A stretch of 32,343 nucleotides of DNA, from positions 1 to 32,343 of the forward strand of contig JAHFCH010000010.1 in NCBI GenBank assembly GCA_023249635.1, written 5' to 3'. Numbering within the stretch: position 1 is the stretch's first letter; each line of letters opens with the position of its first letter. Shown piece after piece: positions 1 through 6,621 of the stretch. Made by a program: the position numbers and the translations under genes. Under the pieces are notes generated by a model, which was given only the letters and a program-made list of their open reading frames with translations, was not told where the DNA came from and searched no databases. This stretch comes from Fibrobacterota bacterium. Lineage in GTDB: Bacteria > Fibrobacterota > Fibrobacteria > UBA11236.

Positions 1-850
1 GGACGTAGTCGACGGCGTTGCGGAAGATGCGGATGCCTTCGCCTTCGCCCTTCAACCCCAGCTTTTGCCATTGGGGATGATTGGTTGCGAGCATGTGGGC
101 CTCGGGATGAGGCATCAGGCCGAAGCTCAGGCCATCGGCGCTGCAGAGGCCGGCGATGTGATCCGTGGACCCGTTGGGGTTGATCGGGTAGCCGGCCTTG
201 CCTTCGGCAGGAGTGGCGCCCGTGGACGTGCAATAGCGCAGGCTGATTTGGCCGTTGCGCTTGAGTTCGGCGAGAGAGTCCGCATCGCGCGGGATGAACT
301 TGCCTTCGCCGTGTCGGATGGGCAGGTAGATGCGCTCGATGCCTTTGGTCCAGATGCACTTGGAGGCCAGGTCGCGCGCCAAGTAGCACCAGCGATCCTC
401 GAAGCGGCCCGAGTCGTTATAAGTCAGGGTGGCGGATTGCGTGAAGGGTCCCGCGCCGGAGGCGGAGGGCGTTGTCGCCGAGGCGGTAGTAGCGGCAACG
501 GCAGCGGCGGCGCCGGAAGAACCCGGAAGCAGGCCCAGCTTCACCAGCACCTGGAAACCGTTGCAGATTCCGATCATGGGCACTTTGCGTTCGGCGGCGC
601 GGGCCAGATCCTCGGCCAGGGAGGCTTTGAGCTTGTTGGCGAACACGCGGCCGCTGGCGATATGGTCCCCGAAAGAGAAGCCGCCCGGCACGGCGATGAT
701 GTCGAATTCTGACAGGGCCGGCTTGCGTGCGATGAGATCGTTGATGTGGACGCGGCGCGGATCGCCGCCTGCAAGGGCGAAGCTGTGGGCCAACTCGTTG
801 TCCGAGTTGATCCCGTATCCGGTTATCACTGCGATGCGGGGCTTGGCCAT
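1..850 (-). CDS. purQ: PurQ, glutaminase subunit of FGAM synthase (partial, 3' end outside window)
   Basis: This is the class I glutamine amidotransferase that supplies ammonia to PurL for converting FGAR to FGAM in purine synthesis. The 283 visible residues read MAKPRIAVITGYGINSD at the N-terminus. The nucleophile elbow is GICNGFQ with Cys96, and the His/Glu pair is PHPEA with His248 and Glu250. The oxyanion-loop region VPGGFSFGDHIASGR is intact. The ATG lies one base past the purL stop, so the two genes are surely co-transcribed and probably translationally coupled. Between the Cys loop and the next conserved block, residues about 110-136 form an Ala/Thr/Ser-rich low-complexity insertion that is not part of the usual fold. 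The C-terminus is cut by the window edge. Identification is firm; the role of the insertion is unknown. Confidence 0.95.
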   Translation of the reverse strand, partial: MAKPRIAVITGYGINSDNELAHSFALAGGDPRRVHINDLIARKPALSEFDIIAVPGGFSFGDHIASGRVFANKLKASLAEDLARAAERKVPMIGICNGFQVLVKLGLLPGSSGAAAAVAATTASATTPSASGAGPFTQSATLTYNDSGRFEDRWCYLARDLASKCIWTKGIERIYLPIRHGEGKFIPRDADSLAELKRNGQISLRYCTSTGATPAEGKAGYPINPNGSTDHIAGLCSADGLSFGLMPHPEAHMLATNHPQWQKLGLKGEGEGIRIFRNAVDYV

Positions 851-851
851 G

Positions 852-3800
852 TTACCAGTCCAGGGGGCGGCGCCAGCATTCGAACATCTCGTCGAGTCCG
901 GCGGAAAGGAGTTGGGCCTTGCCGTCGCGGATGTCCAGCGAAGGGGCGGCGGTGATTTCGCCCAGGCGGCCGCAAGCGGATCCCGCGAGGGCGGCTTCGA
1001 AAGCGGGGCGGTTCTGGGGCGTCACGGTGACGACGAAGCGGCTTTGGCTTTCCGAGAACAACTTCGCGACGGGGGAGAGGCCGGCATCGGCTGAACGGCC
1101 CACTTCGGCAGCCGGACCCGCAGTGACGGGCAACGCGGCGAGATCGACGGTAGCGCCAAGGCGTCCGGCCATGCAGACTTCGGCCAGGGCGACGAACAAT
1201 CCGCCGTCGGAGCAATCATGGGCGGAACGGACCAGGCCCGCGGAAATCGCGGCGGCCAGGCGTTTGTACAAAGCAAGAGCCGAGACCGCGTCCACCTTGG
1301 GTACGTTGTTACCCGTAACGCCGACGATACCGTAATATTCCGAGGCGCCGAGCTCGTCATGGGTGGGGCCCAGCACGTAGACCGAATCGCCGGCGGATTT
1401 GGCGTCCATGGTGATGGCTTTTTCCACGTCGTCCAGGCGCCCGATGACGGTGAACAGGAGCGTGGGGGGTACGGAGATGCGTTCCTTGCCGCGCCCATAG
1501 TCGTTCTTCATCGAGTCTTTGCCCGAAATCAGCGGCAGACCATAGGCCACGCAGTAGTCGTATAGGGCCTTGTTGGACCGCACCAGCTGGGCCATCTTGT
1601 ATTGGCCGTCGGGCGTGTGCTCCGATTCCACGGGGTCGGGCCAACAGAAATTGTCCAGGCCGGCCAGGTAGCCCGGGGCCGCGCCCACCGCCACCGCGTT
1701 CCGTACGGCTTCGTCCACGGCGCAGGCAGTCATGTGATAGGTGTCGATATCGCTGTAGCGCGGCACGATCCCGTGGGAAACGGCCAAGCCTTCTTTGCGA
1801 TCGTACAAAGGCCGGATCACGGCCGCATCGCTGGGGCCGTCCCCGCGTTCGCCCACGAAAGGCTTCACCACGCTCATGCCCTGCACTTCGTGGTCGTACT
1901 GCCGCACCCAGCTCTCTTTGGAGCAGATGTTCAAGGCGCCCAACAAGGCCAGCGCATCGGCCCGCAAATCGCGCGCGGCCAACGAAGCCGCCGTCGGCTC
2001 TTGATGCCGCGGGGGCGACCAATGGGCCTTGAGGCTAAGCTTGGGATTGCCCTCGTGCAGGAAATGCATGTCCAGGGAACAGACGAGTTTCCCCTGGAAG
2101 AAGGCTTCGAAGAGTCCGTCGCCCGAGAATTCGCCCAGGTCGGTCGCTTCCACGCCCCGGCGGCGCGCCAACTCCAGGAAGGCTGTCAATTTCTCCGGGG
2201 GCACCGCGAAAGACATGCGCTCCTGCGCCTCGGACACCAGGATTTCCCAGGGGTCCAGGCCCGCGTACTTGAGCGGGGCCTTGTCCAAATGCAACTTGCA
2301 GCCACCGCCGGCCCCGGAAGGACCCTTGGTCTCACGCGCCATCTCGCCCAACGACGAGGACAATCCGCCCGCGCCGTTATCGGTCACGAAGCGGTACAGT
2401 CCCTGGTCGCGCGCCTCCAACAGGAAGTCGGACATCTTCTTCTGCGTAATCGGATCGCCGATTTGCACCGCCGACGTAGGCGAGGCTTCCGTCAGCGCCG
2501 CCGAAGAGAAGGTGGCCCCGTGGATGCCGTCCTTCCCGATACGGCCGCCCGCCATCAGGATACGATCACCTGGCAAGATGGTCTTTTGCCATGAGGGCTG
2601 ACCGTTCACCTTGGCCGGATGCAATCCGCCCGTGCCGCAGAACACCAGGGGCTTTCCCAGGTAGCGATCGTCGAACACGATCGAGCCGTTCACGGTGGGA
2701 ATGCCGCTCTCGTTGCCGCCGTCGCGCACGCCGCGATGCACTTCCTTGAAAATGCGCCGGGGATGGTGGAGCTTCTCGGGGATGGGCTTGGAATAGAAGG
2801 GCGACGCGAAACAGAACACGTCGGTATTGAATATCGGGCGGCTGCCCATGCCGCTGCCCAAAATGTCGCGGTTCACGCCCACGATACCGGTCATGGCCCC
2901 GCCGTACGGGTCCAAGGCGCTGGGCGAATTATGCGTCTCCGCCTTCATGCTCACGTCCCAGTCTTCCGTGAACGCGATGATGCCCGCGTTGTCGGTGAAT
3001 ACGGACTTGAGCCAGGGCGCCTGCGGCCGTACCTTCTCGGTCGCCGCCTTGATGAAGGTCTTATACAGGGAACGGATGTTCTCGCGGTTCCCGGTCTCGT
3101 CGACGTACTCCACGTCCGCCGCGAAAATCTTGTGCTTGCAATGCTCGCTCCAGGTCTGGGCGATCACTTCCAGCTCCACGTCGGTGGGGGAGGAGGGTAG
3201 GCCGGCCATTTCTCGCCGCGCGCGAACCGGGCCATCGGTGTAATGACCCTTGATGGCCCGCATCTCCGGGACGGTCAGCGCCAAAACCTTCTCATCGGAA
3301 AGCTTCTGCAAGGCTTCGTCGCTCTCCGGCAATTCCACCGCGCGCGTCTCGGGCTTATGCGCCACGGCCATCTTTCCCGAGAGCTTCGGCAACGAAGGGG
3401 ACGAACGCCATTCCTCCGCGGAACGGATCAGGTACGTCTCGATCAAGGGATTGGCCAGCAACTTGGTGGCGATGGTTTCCGCATCGGCCCGGGTCAGCTT
3501 CCCCGAAAACAGGAATTGCCGTCCCGTGAAAACCTGATCCGCATCGCTCAGGGTCCGGCCCAGCAAGTCAGCGATGCCTTCGCGGCTGGAGCGGCCCACG
3601 TTATCGGTCACGCCGGGCTTGTAACCTACTTCAATGAGGAAGTCAAAGCCGGGAGCCGCGCCCCCAGCGACCGGCACCCCGTTGGCCAAGTGCGTATCAA
3701 TGGCGAAAGTCTCCGTAATGGGATCCGCCAACAACTCCCGCGCGATGCGCGTTTTTTCCGCGTCCGCCAAGTCCAATTCCAGCGTATACACCGAAATCGC

Positions 3801-3911
3801 CGTAGCCTTCGCGACGGGAAGCCGGAAGGTTTCCAGGATAGTGGCGATGATTTTTCGGGCGGGGGAATCGGTGGCGGGGGATTTCTGTCCGACTTCGATG
3901 CGAGTAAGCAA
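852..3911 (-). CDS. purL: PurL, FGAM synthase synthetase subunit with N-terminal duplicated PurS-like region
   Basis: This is phosphoribosylformylglycinamidine synthase, the ATP-dependent fourth step of de novo purine synthesis. Its 1019 residues are longer than small PurL (about 740) and shorter than the long fused enzyme (about 1300). Residues about 3-72 and 90-165 are two related PurS-like repeats (IEVGQK...DPITETF and IEVGYK...NPLIETY). The synthetase half follows, with TWSEHCKHK at 253-261, ETHNSPSA at 325-332, GGRIGKDGIHGATFSS and GKDSMKND. No glutaminase domain is present; the next gene, purQ, provides it. The motif reads ETHNSPS, not the ETHNHPS of small PurL. I chose the TTG at 3911 because GAGG lies five bases before it and no ATG or GTG is close upstream in frame. 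Such PurS-PurL fusions are, to my knowledge, known from some deltaproteobacterial-type lineages. Confidence 0.94.
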   Translation of the reverse strand: MLTRIEVGQKSPATDSPARKIIATILETFRLPVAKATAISVYTLELDLADAEKTRIARELLADPITETFAIDTHLANGVPVAGGAAPGFDFLIEVGYKPGVTDNVGRSSREGIADLLGRTLSDADQVFTGRQFLFSGKLTRADAETIATKLLANPLIETYLIRSAEEWRSSPSLPKLSGKMAVAHKPETRAVELPESDEALQKLSDEKVLALTVPEMRAIKGHYTDGPVRARREMAGLPSSPTDVELEVIAQTWSEHCKHKIFAADVEYVDETGNRENIRSLYKTFIKAATEKVRPQAPWLKSVFTDNAGIIAFTEDWDVSMKAETHNSPSALDPYGGAMTGIVGVNRDILGSGMGSRPIFNTDVFCFASPFYSKPIPEKLHHPRRIFKEVHRGVRDGGNESGIPTVNGSIVFDDRYLGKPLVFCGTGGLHPAKVNGQPSWQKTILPGDRILMAGGRIGKDGIHGATFSSAALTEASPTSAVQIGDPITQKKMSDFLLEARDQGLYRFVTDNGAGGLSSSLGEMARETKGPSGAGGGCKLHLDKAPLKYAGLDPWEILVSEAQERMSFAVPPEKLTAFLELARRRGVEATDLGEFSGDGLFEAFFQGKLVCSLDMHFLHEGNPKLSLKAHWSPPRHQEPTAASLAARDLRADALALLGALNICSKESWVRQYDHEVQGMSVVKPFVGERGDGPSDAAVIRPLYDRKEGLAVSHGIVPRYSDIDTYHMTACAVDEAVRNAVAVGAAPGYLAGLDNFCWPDPVESEHTPDGQYKMAQLVRSNKALYDYCVAYGLPLISGKDSMKNDYGRGKERISVPPTLLFTVIGRLDDVEKAITMDAKSAGDSVYVLGPTHDELGASEYYGIVGVTGNNVPKVDAVSALALYKRLAAAISAGLVRSAHDCSDGGLFVALAEVCMAGRLGATVDLAALPVTAGPAAEVGRSADAGLSPVAKLFSESQSRFVVTVTPQNRPAFEAALAGSACGRLGEITAAPSLDIRDGKAQLLSAGLDEMFECWRRPLDW

Positions 3912-4046
3912 ACGGTCCTCTGGTTCCGGCCCGGACGGCCGTGAGGCCCGGGAATCCGGCTATGCGACCGGGCGGAAAGCGGCGGCCGTGCCGGTTAATT
4001 TAGTACCCTGCGCCCCAAAGGCCAATGGCCCTGACGGCCAATCAAA

Positions 4047-4610
4047 TCAAGGCCCAATGGCCTCTGGCCGCGCCGAATCGGCAATTCCCAGGGCCAGGGA
4101 AAGGCCCTGCGCCTGTCCGACCAGGGCCAGCGCGTAGGGAATCTCCTCCCGCAGGCCCGCGGATTCCCAGGGAACCTCGACCAGATCGCTCGGACCGGCG
4201 CCGGCGCCCCGCCCGGTTTCGCCAACCAAGCGGTTCCAACGATAGAACGCGATCACTTCCTCCACGGTCACGAGCTCCTGCCCGTCGAAGATCCCCAAAT
4301 CTGCCTCGCGTAGGGCCCGTGGCCGCCGCCGTACATGCAGCCCGTCGCCCAGGGGAGTTTCCTGCACCGCAAAATCCCGCGCAAGCGTCTTCAGCACCCG
4401 GGCCATGCCTCGCGGCGAAGGTCCCATCAGACCCCGGCGATAGGTCTGCCCGGTAATCGGGGTACCATGCTCGCGGAAATGCAGGAAATCGGATTGAAAC
4501 AAAATGCGTTCCAGCAGGAAAGGATCGAAATCGTCCCAATCCGCGCATCGCGCGGAAACGTGCAGGATCAATTCCTTAAGTCGCGCGTCATCGGGGGAAA
4601 AACTGCTCAT
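4047..4610 (-). CDS. Panacea / SocA-like (DUF4065-type) domain protein
   Basis: The 187-residue protein carries the block LLERILFQSDFLHFREHG followed by PITGQTYRRGLMGPSPRGM. This matches the core of the Panacea domain (SocA/GepA, DUF4065), in which a 'K-L-L-Y-F-A-D' helix is followed by 'G-x-P-I-T-G-x-x-Y--GP-P'. Members are antitoxin-like partners of diverse toxins or proteolytic adaptors, as SocA is for ClpXP. I see no obvious toxin beside it: downstream is purL and upstream is the pentapeptide-repeat gene, both on the same strand. The ATG at 4610 is preferred because GGAG (4620-4623) sits nine bases before it; an ATG at 4625 and a TTG at 4646 are in-frame alternatives. The family call is fairly sure; the biological role here is open. 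Confidence 0.7.
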   Translation of the reverse strand: MSSFSPDDARLKELILHVSARCADWDDFDPFLLERILFQSDFLHFREHGTPITGQTYRRGLMGPSPRGMARVLKTLARDFAVQETPLGDGLHVRRRPRALREADLGIFDGQELVTVEEVIAFYRWNRLVGETGRGAGAGPSDLVEVPWESAGLREEIPYALALVGQAQGLSLALGIADSARPEAIGP

Positions 4611-4644
4611 GGCGTGTCGCTCCATGGAAACAAAATAGCTGTCC

Positions 4645-4673
4645 AATATATCCAGGGGTTTTCGGTCAGGTAA
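4645..4673 (-). promoter_or_regulatory. candidate sigma70-type promoter for the Panacea gene
   Basis: On the minus strand a TATATT -10 element (4645-4650) lies 17 bases from a weak TTACCT -35 element (4668-4673). It would start transcription near 4638, ahead of the ATG at 4610. The -10 box is good and the -35 box poor, so this is only a candidate. Confidence 0.35.
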
Positions 4674-4728
4674 CGGATTGTATCAACCGGCGTTCATCGC
4701 GCCCCGGCGGCCCGAGCATCCTCAAATT

Positions 4729-5760
4729 TTAAACGCCCGCCGCCTTGAGGAATGCCGCATCACCGTCGATGTTCAACCCGGAAAAATCCAGGTCCTTGAA
4801 TTGCCGGTCCCGCAGCGTCACGTTCTTGATGACGCAATCCACGAAGCGGCAATTGGAAAGGAGTACCTTCTCGAAAGTGCAACCCTCGAAGCGCACGTCC
4901 TTGAACCCGTGCCTCTTCCACGACCACTTCACGTTGGCCGAGAACACGGCATCCTCGAACGAGCATGCCGAAAAGCTTGTCTTGCGGGCGCATAGGGAGC
5001 GCAGCATCAGGTTACGCGCTACGCAATCCGTCAGGTTAAAATCGCTCAAGGCGGAATTCTGGATTTCGGAATCCGAAATCCGCGAACGCAGGATGCGCGC
5101 ATCCGCGATGGTGGAACCGTTGATCAGCATATCCTTGGCTTGGCTTTCCTCGCCGAAATGGAAATCCTTCACCGACGCGCCCTGGATACGCACTTTGCGC
5201 ATTTCCGAGCCCGCCCCGCAATGGAAATCCGACACCTTGGAGCCCTGCACCGATAGGTCTTCCAGCACCGCCTCGTCCACGTGCCAATCCTCCACCGAAC
5301 TCGCGCGTATCTCGCACCCGTTCAACTTCCCGTCCTGGATGCGCAGGTCGTCCGCCTTGCTCATGTCTATCGTGTTACCCGTCATCTCCGAGCGCTGCAT
5401 ACGCAAATCCTTCACCGAGGACATACGGATGGCGTTGCCCGTGAAGACGATGTCCTTGCCTTCGGGATAATCGAAGCGCGACATATGAATGGCGTTGCGC
5501 GCCCCGTCCTGCACAAAGGCCGAGCCGCGATAACCGGAGGCGCCGCCGTTGTCCCACGCGAACGCCGAGTCCAACGCGTACTTCAAGGTATCGTTCACCT
5601 TGGACACGATGGGCTCGACCAATCCGCTGCGATCCCAATCGCGCCCCGCATAACGCCCGCTGTCCTTGCGCGCCAGCTCGGCCAACAACTCCGCGGCCTG
5701 CGCGTCCGTCAAGGTGCCTTCCTTGTTCATCTTCAGCACTTGCTGGATTTCCTCTTTCAT
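4729..5760 (-). CDS. pentapeptide-like repeat protein with N-terminal SHOCT-like helix pair
   Basis: Residues 1-32 (MKEEIQQVLKMNKEGTLTDA, then QAAELLAELARK) form a short helical module like the SHOCT-like segments found with DUF2089 and DUF4097 proteins. From about residue 85 to 335 the protein is a run of degenerate five-residue-periodic units (for example VKDLRMQRSEMTGNTIDMSK and FSACSFEDAVFSANV), the pattern of a right-handed quadrilateral pentapeptide beta-helix. No signal peptide or membrane segment is visible, so it is probably cytoplasmic. It starts 14 bases after the DUF2089 gene on the same strand, so the two are likely one operon, with DUF2089 as regulator or binding partner. The function is not known; pentapeptide folds often serve as binding scaffolds or DNA mimics. 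Confidence 0.75.
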   Translation of the reverse strand: MKEEIQQVLKMNKEGTLTDAQAAELLAELARKDSGRYAGRDWDRSGLVEPIVSKVNDTLKYALDSAFAWDNGGASGYRGSAFVQDGARNAIHMSRFDYPEGKDIVFTGNAIRMSSVKDLRMQRSEMTGNTIDMSKADDLRIQDGKLNGCEIRASSVEDWHVDEAVLEDLSVQGSKVSDFHCGAGSEMRKVRIQGASVKDFHFGEESQAKDMLINGSTIADARILRSRISDSEIQNSALSDFNLTDCVARNLMLRSLCARKTSFSACSFEDAVFSANVKWSWKRHGFKDVRFEGCTFEKVLLSNCRFVDCVIKNVTLRDRQFKDLDFSGLNIDGDAAFLKAAGV

Positions 5761-5774
5761 GTCCGCTCTCCGGT

Positions 5775-6203
5775 TCAGGTTTTCGCCCGCAGGCTCTTAA
5801 TCCGTCTCATGGCTTCGTCGAAGGGAATCTTCCCCGCTTGCAATTGCTCCAGGATGGCGCCTACGCCCGCCGGTTCTTGCGCCGCCGTCGCCGCTTTGGG
5901 CTGCGCGTCCGCACCCTCGGCTTCCGCATCGTCCGCATCCCCGGCCAGCTTATGCTTCAATGCCGTGAGTCGCGCGCGGATGGTGGGATAGGAAAGGCCC
6001 AGCGCCGCCTCCATGTCGCGGATGCGCCCTTCGCAACGCACGAAGATGCGCAGGAAGTGGAGGTCGTCTTGCGCGAGGGTGGCGAACTCATTGAGTTGAA
6101 AAGGCCCCTCGACCTTGATGTCGCATGCCGGGCAAACCAGCAGCTTCGGCTGCAATGCCGTCTGGCAATTCGGGCAACCCAGGTTGGAGTCAATTAACTT
6201 CAT
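5775..6203 (-). CDS. DUF2089 family zinc-ribbon / HTH protein
   Basis: The 142-residue protein begins with a zinc ribbon of two cysteine pairs (CPNC and CPAC), followed by the family block VEGPFQLNEFATLAQDDLHF and a helix-turn-helix segment in which MEAALGLSYPTIRARL is the recognition-like part. An acidic Ala-rich linker leads to a C-terminal SHOCT-like helix pair (ILEQLQAGKIPFDEAMRRIK). This is the DUF2089 architecture; members are thought to be transcription regulators. The same kind of helix pair opens the next gene, which suggests the two products meet or share a partner. No clear Shine-Dalgarno sequence precedes the ATG, and the upstream bases are A+T-rich, so a leaderless or weakly initiated message is possible. 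Confidence 0.85.
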   Translation of the reverse strand: MKLIDSNLGCPNCQTALQPKLLVCPACDIKVEGPFQLNEFATLAQDDLHFLRIFVRCEGRIRDMEAALGLSYPTIRARLTALKHKLAGDADDAEAEGADAQPKAATAAQEPAGVGAILEQLQAGKIPFDEAMRRIKSLRAKT

Positions 6204-6298
6204 GGATTAAACAATACTTTAACCTATCAAATAAAGCTACCCAAATTTTTATTCAGGCTAAAATCAGATTTACAGAGACTTGCGAAAATTGGGCTTTC

Positions 6299-6328
6299 TT
6301 GCCCCATACGGAGAAGCCCGCCTATAAC
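6299..6328 (+). promoter_or_regulatory. candidate promoter of the tRNA-Arg gene
   Basis: TTGCCC (6299-6304) and TATAAC (6323-6328) are separated by 18 bases and lie about 54 bases before the tRNA. The spacing and the -10 box fit a housekeeping promoter. Nothing else supports it. Confidence 0.35.
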
Positions 6329-6381
6329 AAAGGGCTAAATTCCTAACTTTGACCCCTGCTTCGAAACGCCGCGGGTGACGT

Positions 6382-6457
6382 GTTCCCATAGCTCAACAGG
6401 ATAGAGCATTAGTTTCCTAAACTGATGATCCCCGTTCGAGTCGGGGTGGGGACACCA
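6382..6457 (+). tRNA. tRNA-Arg (anticodon CCU)
   Basis: A complete 76-base cloverleaf can be folded. The acceptor stem GTTCCCA pairs with TGGGGAC. The D-stem GCTC pairs with GAGC. The anticodon stem TTAGT/ACTGA encloses loop TTCCTAA with anticodon CCT at 6416-6418, which reads AGG codons. A four-base variable loop follows, and the T-arm is CCCCG-TTCGAGT-CGGGG. The discriminator is A and the 3' CCA is encoded (6455-6457). I saw no second copy of the 3' end in the window, so there is no sign that it served as an integration site here. Confidence 0.97.
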
Positions 6458-6621
6458 CCCGCCGGCTTTTGGCCTACCCCTCTCCTCCAGTTCTCGGATT
6501 GAAAACACATTCTGAGGCCTTGCACGGCACCTCCACGCGCGCGCAACCCGGATATCAACTAAGATGGTGGAAATCATGGGTAAGGAATCCGGGATGCTTT
6601 TTTCAAAAAGGTGGGGGGCGG

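Noticed and set aside
1602-2594. Plus-strand reading frame of 330 codons
   Set aside because: It lies wholly antisense to purL, whose motifs are unmistakable; its His/Arg/Gly-rich composition is that of a G+C-rich shadow frame.
4019-4070. Repeated GGCCATTGG units around the end of the Panacea gene as a terminator
   Set aside because: The units can pair in several ways, but no stable stem with a following T-run is present on the minus strand.
6382-6457. tRNA-Arg as an integration site for the island with the broken integrase
   Set aside because: The integrase remnant is about 11 kb away, ordinary genes lie between, and no second copy of the tRNA 3' end was seen.
6469-6621. TTG start giving 51 extra residues on the SGNH protein
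   Set aside because: The extra residues are Arg/Pro-rich and would precede the signal peptide; the GTG at 6622 has a G-rich ribosome-binding stretch and gives a normal signal sequence.
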